Shown here piece after piece: positions 17,452 to 27,393 of a stretch of DNA of 37,569 nucleotides. Below the pieces are notes generated by a model. It made no database searches, was not told the DNA's origin, and was given only the letters and a program-made list of their open reading frames with translations. A program made the translations under genes and the position numbers. The DNA lies in contig CADDYU010000024.1 of the NCBI GenBank assembly GCA_902810705.1, forward strand, positions 1 to 37,569, read 5' to 3'. How positions within the stretch are numbered: position 1 is the stretch's first letter; each line of letters begins with the position of its first letter. The stretch comes from Methylococcaceae bacterium (GTDB taxonomy: Bacteria; Pseudomonadota; Gammaproteobacteria; Methylococcales; Methylococcaceae).

Positions 17452-17460
17452 AGTTTCCCC

Positions 17461-20400
17461 TTACTGCAACCTGCCAAGGTCTGTGATCAAGCTGACAAAG
17501 ATTTCGGTCAATTCTTTAGCCTTTTGATCGGGCGAGATACCTTCGTACTGGTTTTCCAATGTTTGTGCATGGCTTGCAGCAACCCGAATTACGGCACGTG
17601 CGTCACTGATGAATCGCTGTGCTGTGAGTAAAGGATCCAAAGGCATCTGCGCAACGCGACTGATCTGTTTAAGCGCATTGGCTGGCGCCCCGTCACCATC
17701 GGCGAGTACATTTTTAAGCAAGGCGAGTGTCTCCTTTACCGCCGAACTGCGAAACGATTCGCAGACTTCAAAGAATGCGTTGGACGAGAAACCAAGGGTA
17801 TTCGTGGGCCAAGAGCCCATCTCCTTCAGGTTCGTCGCCACTTCCTTGACGACATCAATGACCGCTTTTTTGTCAAACTCCACTTCCAGTTCCGCGGCGA
17901 TTAATGCTTGTGATTTTCTGGCTTCTTCGAGCAGTTTCTTGAGACGCGCGCCGACTGCGGGAGGCCGCATTGACATCAAAGTCGAACGCAACTCAGATGA
18001 TAGACCGGGCAGGTCGGTAAGATCTGCGGTGCTGGTCTCGTTTGGGTAACCCTCGATCAAGCCCACGATATCCACTCCATAAGCTGTCTTCCCAGTGCCC
18101 TGGAAGCAACCGCTGGTTTCCAGAACAAGTTGAATGAGCGTTGACCGGATCTGAAATGCGTCGCGTTGCAGCTGCCGCCAATCTTTGAAAGCTTGCGGAG
18201 CGGAGTCGACGAGATCACTCAAAAGCCCAACGTCACCAAACAAGAAAGACGACACGGCTGCGGGAGTGCGACCTTTCTCAGTCAATCCAAGCAAACGGCT
18301 ATTTGCCGCGAGGAGCGTGATCGCGGACAGCATTTGCTTGTTCACGGCAGAGCGCGAACGTGTGAGCACCTCAGGGCGAAGGCGGTCGATGAGATTACTG
18401 ACGCGCGCGAGATCTTCGTCGGCGCCCTCATAGTCCGCAGTCTCGTTGTAAACCTCGACATAGCGTAGAAGCGCGAGCAGATCGCCCCGCAGTCGTCCAT
18501 CTGGATCCTCGGTCGATTCGGCCACCTTGACAGGATCAGCCACCAAGTTTGCCTCCCCTCCAGCGTTATGAAGGGAAAATTGGTTTGGTTTGATGTCACG
18601 TTTGAGGCAACACTCGGCATTCCAGTCGATCCTTTGGTTCATTAACGTCGCAATCGCCTTGCGGATCGCATTGGCGACCGATTGCTCGAGAAGCGTGCCG
18701 TTCTGAACCCAGCGCTCTAATGCGGCCTGATAGTTTTGAATCTCCCTGAGCCTGTGGTCCTGACCCTCAGGAGGCGTCGTTGTAGTCGTGATAGTTGTTG
18801 GCTTCGACGTTGTTTTCGGTCCGGTTAGCTTATCCTTCTGCGGTTCGATATTCGGCAACGGTAAACCGAATACTTCGAATACTGGCCTAGGAATGCGATC
18901 GATCTCAGCTTGGGTGTTAGGCTGATTTCCCCATACCGCAATGAAACGCCCATAGCGCTTTTTCATGTCCTCAGAAAACGACTGCGCCGACAACCATTGA
19001 GCAACATCGGCCACCAGTGGTTTACCGCTAATCTCAGGCGGTGGAAAGTTATTGTTCTGGAACGCGTCTCGGCCAATTAACAGGACCTCACGAATTACGT
19101 TCTTGATTATGAAGCGGGGGTTGAAAACTAGCGCATTGCCAGACGTGAGCGTAGAGCGAGCCAAGCAGTCGATGGCGCCTTCGGTGAAAGGGAAGAGGGG
19201 AACGTTTTCGACTCGTCCAAAAGCGTCTAGGACCGTTTCATGCTCGCCGCTTCCCTCGGAAAAGATTGGAGCCACCCAGCGATGGCTCCCGGATGGATCA
19301 TCGAGTTGGGCTTGGTGGTAAATGGCGTTAAGGATTGCTTCGCCATGACGTGCCGCGTTGAGATACGATGCGACGAGCCTTCGCGTTCTTAACAGAACCT
19401 CCTCTTCCGTCTCCAAGCGACTCTCAACCACCCACTCGCGACCTGCACGCGTGGCGATGGTGTCGCGGCCAGCGAGATAGCCGTCGGTCACTGCGATCGC
19501 CGAGCGGATCGTCGCCTGCCGCTTTTCGTGTTGAATTAAGATTTTGGCGAGGGTGTCCTGAATTCCGACCAGCGCGTAGAAATCCTCGACGAGGATGATC
19601 AGTTCTTTGTTTGGATCTTCGGCGTGAAGAAGGCGGCGGATATCGCCTATGACTTCGCCGAGGGTCTTGCCGCCGAACGATTCATTCAGCTTATAGAGTT
19701 GGCGCGTTGCCTGGTCTACAACCTGATTGAGAACATCAGCGGCTGTCTCCTTGTGCTTTCCGTTAAAAGCACACAGGGTGCGTAAGTAAAAATTTCGAAC
19801 TGCGATGGCCGCTTTATTGATATCCACACTATCTGGGAAATCAAAGTCAGCGGCCTTGAATTGGCCATCCGCGGGATCAAGCAGTGTATTCGGGTCTATT
19901 ACTCCTTCCACCGCGCGATGAATAATCCGAGGGAGGACTTGCTCGCGGAAATACTTCGTCGTTTCAGCATCAGTCAATAATTGAGGCAAGAGCCTCGCCA
20001 CTCCCACCCTCTCTTGGACTACAGGGTCAACATGCCCTTGTCTCAATTTCTCACTGAGCACTCTCTCGTAGTCGCGCAGCGCAATCTCTAACTCAGCTTG
20101 AAAATGGATAACTGCCGTCTCAAGTGGTACATCAGCAAGTGCTTTTTCAAACTCAGCCCGAACCGTATCGTACGTAGAGACTTGAAGTGGTTCTGCTTCC
20201 AGAATGAGTTCGACCACCCGCCGTAGACTTGCACTCTTGGGAATGCGAATAATAAGATAGCGCGAGGCATTGGGCAGTCGACGCAAGCGCGCATCCAGGA
20301 TTCGGATCAGGTGGGATTTACCGACGCCCGAGGCGCCGGTGATCGGGACGACAAGACTTCCCTCCGGGGCGCTTCCTAACAAGTGGCGCAGGAGGTCGTC

Positions 20401-20577
20401 TTCGCTAGCGCGTTGCCGACTATCGGCGACGACTTTACCGTCGGGGCCCACCTTAGAATAGGCCAGTGGGAATTCCTGGTGGACTGCCATCAGAACCTCG
20501 TCAGAAACCTCTTCAGCCTCCGACTTGATGCAGCGATCGACTTCCTCTCTCGTCGGCCAATAACTGAGTAAGCTCAT
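17461..20577 (-). CDS. dpdH: DpdH, P-loop ATPase of the dpd system
   Basis: 1038 aa. A Walker A loop GASGVGKSHLIRIL lies at residues 81-94 and a Walker B strand ELIILVEDFYAL near 325-336, as in AAA/STAND-like ATPases; the N-terminal domain would therefore bind and hydrolyse ATP. A low-complexity linker rich in Thr and Pro (TTSKPTTITTTTTPPEG) follows the middle region and separates it from a mostly helical C-terminal half. The gene overlaps dpdG by 4 bp and is followed after 9 nt by dpdI. The combination matches DpdH by size and position. Its exact role is not established: it might sense unmodified DNA or remodel the complex. Confidence is high for an ATPase and fairly high for the name. Confidence 0.82.
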   Translation of the reverse strand: MSLLSYWPTREEVDRCIKSEAEEVSDEVLMAVHQEFPLAYSKVGPDGKVVADSRQRASEDDLLRHLLGSAPEGSLVVPITGASGVGKSHLIRILDARLRRLPNASRYLIIRIPKSASLRRVVELILEAEPLQVSTYDTVRAEFEKALADVPLETAVIHFQAELEIALRDYERVLSEKLRQGHVDPVVQERVGVARLLPQLLTDAETTKYFREQVLPRIIHRAVEGVIDPNTLLDPADGQFKAADFDFPDSVDINKAAIAVRNFYLRTLCAFNGKHKETAADVLNQVVDQATRQLYKLNESFGGKTLGEVIGDIRRLLHAEDPNKELIILVEDFYALVGIQDTLAKILIQHEKRQATIRSAIAVTDGYLAGRDTIATRAGREWVVESRLETEEEVLLRTRRLVASYLNAARHGEAILNAIYHQAQLDDPSGSHRWVAPIFSEGSGEHETVLDAFGRVENVPLFPFTEGAIDCLARSTLTSGNALVFNPRFIIKNVIREVLLIGRDAFQNNNFPPPEISGKPLVADVAQWLSAQSFSEDMKKRYGRFIAVWGNQPNTQAEIDRIPRPVFEVFGLPLPNIEPQKDKLTGPKTTSKPTTITTTTTPPEGQDHRLREIQNYQAALERWVQNGTLLEQSVANAIRKAIATLMNQRIDWNAECCLKRDIKPNQFSLHNAGGEANLVADPVKVAESTEDPDGRLRGDLLALLRYVEVYNETADYEGADEDLARVSNLIDRLRPEVLTRSRSAVNKQMLSAITLLAANSRLLGLTEKGRTPAAVSSFLFGDVGLLSDLVDSAPQAFKDWRQLQRDAFQIRSTLIQLVLETSGCFQGTGKTAYGVDIVGLIEGYPNETSTADLTDLPGLSSELRSTLMSMRPPAVGARLKKLLEEARKSQALIAAELEVEFDKKAVIDVVKEVATNLKEMGSWPTNTLGFSSNAFFEVCESFRSSAVKETLALLKNVLADGDGAPANALKQISRVAQMPLDPLLTAQRFISDARAVIRVAASHAQTLENQYEGISPDQKAKELTEIFVSLITDLGRLQ

Positions 20578-21467
20578 GCCTGCTCTCCCATCCAGCGCAC
20601 CGACTCAAAGCCGAACCACGTACGATAATTCCTACCCGTGAGACGGTAACTCGACCCGGCGTCCGCTTTGCCTTCGAGACGAATGACATTGTTGAGAACA
20701 AGGCGGCGCAGTGCCAACGAGAGCGACATCGAAAGGTAACCCTTCTCTGGTTTCCGCCAAGAGTCTGGATTAAGTACCTCCTCGACAATTTGGCGATACT
20801 GTCCAAAATCGAGGACCGGCAGGCGCGATGCTAGGGCTTCTAAGAACTCCTGGGCATATAGATCGGAGCAGGTTCCAAATATCGTCGGTAGTTCCGCCTT
20901 AACGGCGATCGTCGGGTCGACTTGGAACGCGCCGCCATCGCCCGTTGCAAAACCGAGATAGCGCATCCAGAAGCGTAAGCCATTCCATCGAACGTCGTTC
21001 TCAATGATTTTATTGGCGGCCGATACCTGCGCGTTCTGGAGCGGTTCGACGTCCGACCATGACGTAGGTAACGTGTAGATATCCTGGGCTAAGAGCCAAG
21101 CCGCACCGCGCACAAAATCCGACGCAATGCCGGGAGATTCCCCCCACAACGGAAGGCAATTGGGTGCTTCGAGCATGAGGGTTCGACAGGCGGCGGGAAG
21201 CCGAGCGGTGAGTTCATCAATGCTTTCCCCCCGCTTCTGTTTCCCAAACCGTTCGCTGATTCGTAGGCTCTCTGCTTCGGAAAAAAATAGTCCGAGGTCC
21301 GTCCACCTCGCTAAAGCACCACGCAGGCGAGTCGTGTCTCCCAGAGTCACGGGGGAGCAGAGGTCTATGACCGCTTTCCTATCTACTGTCCCGAGATGTG
21401 CGACTGCACGAAAGAGCGCAATGAGTTCAGGATAAAGTCCATCACTAGCGTAATTGATGATCGTCAT
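20574..21467 (-). CDS. dpdG: DpdG, dpd accessory protein
   Basis: 297 aa. No enzyme motif is seen. The N-terminal part (RAVAHLGTVDRKAVIDLCSPVTLGDTTRLRGALARWTDLGLFF) reads like a winged-helix fold, and the C-terminal end (SLALRRLVLNNVIRLEGKADAGSSYRL) like a second wing, so DNA or protein contact is plausible. It is sandwiched between dpdF and dpdH with 4-bp overlaps at both ends, so the three products are probably made in balanced amounts. Position and length fit DpdG, one of the Salmonella genes associated with the restriction-like phenotype. The winged-helix reading is inference. Confidence 0.75.
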   Translation of the reverse strand: MTIINYASDGLYPELIALFRAVAHLGTVDRKAVIDLCSPVTLGDTTRLRGALARWTDLGLFFSEAESLRISERFGKQKRGESIDELTARLPAACRTLMLEAPNCLPLWGESPGIASDFVRGAAWLLAQDIYTLPTSWSDVEPLQNAQVSAANKIIENDVRWNGLRFWMRYLGFATGDGGAFQVDPTIAVKAELPTIFGTCSDLYAQEFLEALASRLPVLDFGQYRQIVEEVLNPDSWRKPEKGYLSMSLSLALRRLVLNNVIRLEGKADAGSSYRLTGRNYRTWFGFESVRWMGEQA

Positions 21468-24013
21468 TGATGAATCACTGCATCAAGTTGTTCAAGGCGG
21501 GCACTGTTGATTGCCGTGTCTATCAACCGGCGGGAGGGGTGATCAGGATCAGGCGTCAGTAATGGATACAACACAATATGCAAAGGTCTCCGCACGAGTC
21601 GCACCAATTTGACTTGTGCAGCAGTGACCCGCGTGTCAAAGATGGTCACTCGGGCAAGTGGTGTGTAGGGTTCTTCTTCGAGTTCATCGTGACTGCGGTG
21701 AATCACGACGCCACTGGCGGCCTGCTTGTAGAGAAGGCGCCCCTCGGGCGAACTCACAATCCATGAATCCCGCTCGGCGCTGATTTCTTGAACGCTGCAT
21801 TCGTTGACTAACCAGCGGAGAAAGCGCAATAGCTCAGTTTTTTGCCCCTCGGGGTCGTAGAACACAGGGACGTAGCGTGGATCGAGGTAAGAAAACCTTG
21901 CCTGCCAGCGATCCAGTTTGATCTCAGAAACCTTATTAATAGGGACAGTTGTGGGTACGTGATAGTGGCCTTCACGCATTTCGGAATGGCGATCGGCTAA
22001 ACAACCTCCACAAACGCGGGTCACGTCGATCGGCCATTGTGGCGAACGATTGCGGTACAGTTCGGCCAGCGTGTCAGAGACTTCTCGACCGTCAACGAGC
22101 ATTCGTTGCATCAACCGCAGATTCCGCTCCCCGGCCTCTAAGGTCTTCGTGCGCGAACTCGAAATAGCCTCTTCCCAGGCATTCGGCAATAGGTGATCTT
22201 CCCTCAGGAGCCGAATCCTGACTTTCGCTAGTTTGGCTAATAACGAATTGCGGACGTCATCATCTTCAATATCGCCTAGGCTGTTCGGTTCAAGTTCGAG
22301 ATTCAGAAAACCTGCACGCGACATAAGCAACAATGTCCTCATATTCCAACGGACATTCTCGTCGTTACTGCCTGTAAGGCCCGAGCGAACCGCTTCAAGG
22401 TTGACGGAAAAACAACCGTCACCTCGATCATCCGAACGAGTATCGTACAGAGCCCGCCAACGCGCGAATCCGAGTTCGTTCGAAATGATCGAGGGGGTGG
22501 CCATGCTCTTTGGGATCGACCAGTCGGAATCGTCATAGACAAGAAGACTCACCGAGGGTTTGCCATCACGTCCGCCGCGTCCGACCTCTTGGTAGAAACG
22601 GTCCAGAGTCTCGGGAATCGTCGCATGGATGATTGTACGAATGTCCTGTTTGTCGATTCCGACTCCAAACGCCGACGTCGCGACGACACCATCGATCTGG
22701 TTGGCTCGCCAAGCATCAATAATCGCTTTGCGTTCGTCGTCTTGAGTTTGGCCGTCAAAAAGTCGAATCCGCTGGTAGCCTGTGCTCTTGAGGGTGTTGT
22801 ACCAGTCACGGGCATCATGGCGTGTCGTCACATAGAGGATGAAGGGTCGCGGCGCATGACGTAAGGCTTCGAGCACGCGCGCCCTTTTCTCGTCGGCGCT
22901 CGCCGCTTTGTACCACCAGTACTGGGGTTCAGGTCGCAAATGAACCGCAGCAACCATTTGCACGCGTTCCGGCGGACCAAACAAATTGGCGAGGGTCTCG
23001 ATTGTCTCCGGGGTGAAGGTCGCGCTTAAGAGCAGCGTTCGAAATGGAAGAATTCCCGATTCCCTCAAAAGGCTGTTGCGCAGGCCCGCTAGCGTCTGAA
23101 AAGCGGGCCGAAACTCATCTCCCCATTGGGTAACCAGGTGAGCTTCATCGATCACTAAGTAACGAAGCATCCCATTGCGGGCAACCTCGAACACCGTTCT
23201 CAAAAGCGATGTGGTCAGCGCTTCGGGCGAAGTAAACAGTATCCTTTGCGTACCATTCAACATCCGCTGCCGGATCTCGGATCGCTCGGAAATGGAGAGG
23301 CCGCCATACCAAGCCAAGGGCCAGCGCTGATGGTTTGCTCCCTGACGCATCAAATGTGGTTCGATTTGCTGAGCTTGGTCGATGGCCAGGGCGACCGTCG
23401 GGACCACGAAGAGCGTGAGATGCCCTTCTTGGCGATTGATCAAGGCCGGCGCATGACCAACGAGGCTTTTACCGGATCCTGTAGGCAGGTTGACGATCAG
23501 TGTATCGCCGGGGGGGATTAGGAACGAGGCGCGAATAGATTCACGCTGGCCAGGACTCGAATAGTCCTTGAAACCGGTAACAGCTTCGATAAATGGGTCT
23601 GCCGGGCATTGCCCATCTTGACGAACCGACTTGTCCGAAAACGCGTCTGAAAAAACTCCCTGATCGGTAGCATCCAGCCAAGTAGGATGCCAAGCTTGAG
23701 CGCTAAGGAGATAAGCGTCTTTTCCTACGGTTAACGTCAACAAGCCATGCCGTGCCCACTCGGATGCGTTTGGCCAACCAGGCGCGACTGGTACGCGCAG
23801 TTCTTTTGGATGACCCGAATTGGCTGTTTCCCGCAGCAGTAGATGCCGCACTAAAGGTTGCAGGTCGGCTTTTGCCAGAGGCTTGCCCTCGATGTTGGCA
23901 GTGAGGATCTGGCGAATCCGGCCGATTAGTGAGTCACCGATAGCACTTAAATCCGGGGGGGATGTCTGCCATTCAGCAAGACAGGACTGAAGTTCATTAA
24001 AGCCGAAAGCCAT
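21464..24013 (-). CDS. dpdF: DpdF, RecQ-like superfamily 2 helicase
   Basis: 849 aa. Motifs run in RecQ order: Walker A LPTGSGKS (176-183), DEAH (289-292), LLLSATF (327-333), VATSAFGVGIDKQDIRTIIH (near 444-463) and motif VI YQEVGRGGRDG (474-484). The N-terminal 140 residues and the C-terminal domain differ from RecQ. A VCGGCLADRHSEM segment late in the protein may be half of a zinc site. It would unwind DNA with 3'-5' polarity if it behaves as the family does. It follows dpdE after 20 nt and overlaps dpdG by 4 bp. Helicase assignment is firm; the DpdF name follows from gene order. Confidence 0.87.
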   Translation of the reverse strand: MAFGFNELQSCLAEWQTSPPDLSAIGDSLIGRIRQILTANIEGKPLAKADLQPLVRHLLLRETANSGHPKELRVPVAPGWPNASEWARHGLLTLTVGKDAYLLSAQAWHPTWLDATDQGVFSDAFSDKSVRQDGQCPADPFIEAVTGFKDYSSPGQRESIRASFLIPPGDTLIVNLPTGSGKSLVGHAPALINRQEGHLTLFVVPTVALAIDQAQQIEPHLMRQGANHQRWPLAWYGGLSISERSEIRQRMLNGTQRILFTSPEALTTSLLRTVFEVARNGMLRYLVIDEAHLVTQWGDEFRPAFQTLAGLRNSLLRESGILPFRTLLLSATFTPETIETLANLFGPPERVQMVAAVHLRPEPQYWWYKAASADEKRARVLEALRHAPRPFILYVTTRHDARDWYNTLKSTGYQRIRLFDGQTQDDERKAIIDAWRANQIDGVVATSAFGVGIDKQDIRTIIHATIPETLDRFYQEVGRGGRDGKPSVSLLVYDDSDWSIPKSMATPSIISNELGFARWRALYDTRSDDRGDGCFSVNLEAVRSGLTGSNDENVRWNMRTLLLMSRAGFLNLELEPNSLGDIEDDDVRNSLLAKLAKVRIRLLREDHLLPNAWEEAISSSRTKTLEAGERNLRLMQRMLVDGREVSDTLAELYRNRSPQWPIDVTRVCGGCLADRHSEMREGHYHVPTTVPINKVSEIKLDRWQARFSYLDPRYVPVFYDPEGQKTELLRFLRWLVNECSVQEISAERDSWIVSSPEGRLLYKQAASGVVIHRSHDELEEEPYTPLARVTIFDTRVTAAQVKLVRLVRRPLHIVLYPLLTPDPDHPSRRLIDTAINSARLEQLDAVIHQ

Positions 24014-24033
24014 GAAGGTTCTCAGGCAGTCGT

Positions 24034-27000
24034 CTACAGCGGATAGGGAGTTGCTGATAGCAATACCACCCCGACAACGTCGATCTTGACAGACGGGGCA
24101 AGAATCCCCCGGTAGAGGCCCTCGTTGATGGCTTGCTCGGCCTTTAGTTGATTGCGCTCTAGGTCGGCTTCACGTCCCGTCAAGAATTGGATCCGAGTGC
24201 GCAGCTGCGCATATCGCACTGCATCTTCTTCGCGTGCACGGGCAAGTGCCGCCCGTTGCGACTCAGCCAAGCTCTCACGTGTCAACAATTTGGTTCTCGC
24301 GATGGTGCGCATGCGCTCGCAACGCAAGTTCCAGTTGGCGAAGGTATCGGGTGCTTCTCTCATCAGCGTGCGTAAACGCACAGACTTAAGATTAGTGTCG
24401 ATGTAACGGCGATTTTGGCCATGCTTGTCATAAGGTGGGTCCAAGAAGCGCTCGATGAAATCCGCTGGTGGTTCGAGGCCGTTTTCATCAACCCAGATAC
24501 GATTGACAAACGGCCTAAACAAGGCGTCACCACGACGGGTCACCGCCGCGCGGCCTGTATCCGTACACATCTGAAATCGTTCGAGCGCCGCTTCGGCTTC
24601 GCTTAGGTTGGTTTCAACGAGAAAGGCAAAACTGAAGTAGAACTTGGGCTCGGTTTCGGAATAGTCATTTCGCATGTATCGCCAAAGCGCATACGATCGT
24701 CCCCGATCATCTATGTCAGAGAAGGATTTCAGTGCCTCGATAAATTCGTCACCATATCGAATCAGGCGGTAACCATTCCTCACAGCAGTCTGGCGTCGTG
24801 CACAGTGCGCATAGGACATCGGCTGTCGAGAGGACGAGCGCGAATGGTCGTAATCGAGCGCTCCAATGAACTCACTAAGAAAGCCAGACAGAGGAATCAA
24901 AGTCGCTGGGCCACCGTGGCCCGGGACTTGGTAGCGGAATCGAATGGGCGGGTCGGTCGGTAACGTGTTTGGATTTCGGACTTCCGGCACTTCATCGAAC
25001 AAAAGGGTGTCGTTAGCCCAGTACGTTGACGTACGACGAATTTCTGTCCAATCATCATCGACGTCAAAGATGTCGCCAAAATCGACTTCGGACAAGGGCA
25101 TTAACTCGTCGAGGGCATCTTGTTGGTCGATAAGTTTGAGCTCTGTCGCAACGGCACCTTCTGGTCCTCCTAAACGGTTGGCCAGAGCGCTGAGCGCATC
25201 GATGCCCTCTTTGAACACCGATTTGATGAGTGACTGCATCTCGCCTTCAACGAGATACTGTAAACTCGAAATAGAACGATCAAAGATGCCTAGCGCTGAA
25301 GCGATAAGGGCATACGAGTGTTGTTGATATTTTGACCCTTCGTCGATCAAGACAATTGACTTTACGGGGTCTCCCGATCCATAGCGGTCAACGCGGCCCA
25401 TCCGTTGCTCGATACGATTCGGTTCCAACGGTAGGTCAAAATGGATGATCAACTTACTGCCGCCCTGGAGGTTGAGTCCTTCCTCCGACGTCTGGTCGCA
25501 CACGATGATGCGAACAGAGTTCTGGTTGCTGAACAGAACCGAGGGTGAGTTCTCTAGGCTATCTTCGTCGTTCGATAGGGCATGCCGAACAATAGCATTT
25601 GGATAAAGAGAGACCAGGCGGTCATACACTGCATCTGCTACGTCCGGATCGGAACAGAAAATTACAAGCTTGGTGCGACCCGAGAGGTAACGCGGAATCA
25701 GTTCGGCGAGTTGGTCGAGGCGAACTGCGAGCCAGGCATCAGAGTCGATGGCGGACACGATTTCATTGAGGATCTCCGTCTCACCCGAGAAAGAATCGGC
25801 GGAAGATATCTTAATCGTTGCAATTCGTTCGGCACAGAGGTTCGGGAGTTGACCTGGTTGGGTAAGTAAGGCATTTAAAAGTCGCCAGTGAAATTGGGCC
25901 AGGAGATCTGCGGTCTCGCCTGTGCTTTTTATGCTCGCGTTGATTCGCCACGCCTCGATCAACGACTCTAAATTCGTTAGTTGTGCTTGCCGAATATTAA
26001 TGGACGCCCCGCCCGCACGATCGGGGGTCACAAATTGGACGCGCTTGCGCCGGTTGCGCAGGATCCGACGGTGGAGACGATAAGTTTCAGATATATGCGC
26101 GCGCAGCAAGCGGATCGATTCGATAAGATCAGGGTCGTTCTCGTCGGGAATGCCTTGCAGAATCGGGCGCAATTGGCTTATAAGCCCATACAGTCGTTCA
26201 TCGCCAGGAAGCTTGGATTGCAACTCGTCGAGGACACCATCTAAAAAAAGGGCATTCTGAGGATCAAGCATTGCCACCGACTCGGCTAGAACCTGTCGAT
26301 GTCGAATTTTGTCGCGAAAGCGTTCTTCATCATCGAGGGGATACATGATCGGATCGAGCAGATGAAGCATTCTTAAAAATCCTGCTTCATTGCGTAGGAC
26401 TGGGGTTGCAGACAGAAGCAGGAGGCGATTGATCGAGGTCGCATGTGTCTTGATGCAGCCATAGAGTCGCATGAAGTGTCCGTTCGTCTCTGCTGCAACA
26501 TGATGAGCTTCGTCGACAACCAGCATCGTGGTGCCATCCAACAATGCGTCAATTTCCTCAAGCGATTCGTCTTGCGTGGTGACAAGGACAGAGTTGCCCA
26601 AGAAGTCCTTTAGGCCGAAACGGCGAGTCAGTTCTTCGCGCCATTGATGTGCCAAAGCTTTTGGGACCAAAACCACGATGCGATGGTGTTTCGGATCATC
26701 GAGAACTGCTTGCCGAATGATTAAGCCGGCCTCGACAGTTTTCCCAAGGCCCACTTCATCTGCCAAAAGATATCGTTGAGAGGGATCGTTAAGAATTCTA
26801 CGTACCACCGAGATTTGGTGAGGTTCGAGTTCGATAACGGACGAGAGAAGAGCCGAGATTCCCCAAGCGGCGCCGCGTTGCCTGATGTACGACGCCAGGA
26901 AGCGACTGCGAGCTTCGGCATATTGGGGTGTCTCGGTAATCCCCTGTGCGAGGTATACGACGGGATCGTCAATCGGTCGCTTGCACCTTACAAAAACATC

Positions 27001-27288
27001 AGCGTAATCGCACGATCCATCGTTCTTATCGGCGAAGCGCACCATAACCCCGTCGCCGTTGTCGTCTCTGACGCGGCCGACCGACCAGTATCCAGTCCTC
27101 TCATCGCGGTAATAGATGCGAGTATTCGCGCCTAACCGACACCGCCGAATTTGAGTGAGCGAGACAATTCTGACGTCTCGCCTGGCTTCGTCAGGTGAAT
27201 AGAAGTATTCGACGTGACATTCGGTGCTCGTCTGGTCGATAACTTTACCGAGTCCGAGGTGCTCAAGCCCCTTTACGATACAAAACAT
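24034..27288 (-). CDS. dpdE: DpdE, SNF2-family helicase/translocase
   Basis: 1084 aa from ATG 27288 (GGAAAGG immediately upstream). A longer frame to 27417 exists, but its first 43 codons overlap the broken NERD gene and look unrelated, so I reject that start. SNF2-type motifs: LADEVGLGKTVEAG (175-188), VVDEAHHVA (257-265), LLLSATPVLRN (290-300), and later CDQTSEEGLNLQGG and RMGRVDRYGSGD. Residues 1-110 hold two small beta-rich modules (LGLGKVIDQTSTECHVEYF; YWSVGRVRDDNGDGVMVRF), like Tudor/SH3-type domains that may read DNA or partners. Such RapA-like proteins move on double-stranded DNA. It is the first intact gene of the minus-strand dpd operon and matches DpdE of Salmonella in kind. Confidence 0.88.
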   Translation of the reverse strand: MFCIVKGLEHLGLGKVIDQTSTECHVEYFYSPDEARRDVRIVSLTQIRRCRLGANTRIYYRDERTGYWSVGRVRDDNGDGVMVRFADKNDGSCDYADVFVRCKRPIDDPVVYLAQGITETPQYAEARSRFLASYIRQRGAAWGISALLSSVIELEPHQISVVRRILNDPSQRYLLADEVGLGKTVEAGLIIRQAVLDDPKHHRIVVLVPKALAHQWREELTRRFGLKDFLGNSVLVTTQDESLEEIDALLDGTTMLVVDEAHHVAAETNGHFMRLYGCIKTHATSINRLLLLSATPVLRNEAGFLRMLHLLDPIMYPLDDEERFRDKIRHRQVLAESVAMLDPQNALFLDGVLDELQSKLPGDERLYGLISQLRPILQGIPDENDPDLIESIRLLRAHISETYRLHRRILRNRRKRVQFVTPDRAGGASINIRQAQLTNLESLIEAWRINASIKSTGETADLLAQFHWRLLNALLTQPGQLPNLCAERIATIKISSADSFSGETEILNEIVSAIDSDAWLAVRLDQLAELIPRYLSGRTKLVIFCSDPDVADAVYDRLVSLYPNAIVRHALSNDEDSLENSPSVLFSNQNSVRIIVCDQTSEEGLNLQGGSKLIIHFDLPLEPNRIEQRMGRVDRYGSGDPVKSIVLIDEGSKYQQHSYALIASALGIFDRSISSLQYLVEGEMQSLIKSVFKEGIDALSALANRLGGPEGAVATELKLIDQQDALDELMPLSEVDFGDIFDVDDDWTEIRRTSTYWANDTLLFDEVPEVRNPNTLPTDPPIRFRYQVPGHGGPATLIPLSGFLSEFIGALDYDHSRSSSRQPMSYAHCARRQTAVRNGYRLIRYGDEFIEALKSFSDIDDRGRSYALWRYMRNDYSETEPKFYFSFAFLVETNLSEAEAALERFQMCTDTGRAAVTRRGDALFRPFVNRIWVDENGLEPPADFIERFLDPPYDKHGQNRRYIDTNLKSVRLRTLMREAPDTFANWNLRCERMRTIARTKLLTRESLAESQRAALARAREEDAVRYAQLRTRIQFLTGREADLERNQLKAEQAINEGLYRGILAPSVKIDVVGVVLLSATPYPL

Positions 27289-27393
27289 CCTTTCCGCGCC
27301 TGAATCATTAACCCTACCGCAAGCTGCCTGCTTGCTGTTCCATCCACGCCCAGTGTTTAACGACCCCATCAGTCTGTCTGAGCAATAGGGGCC

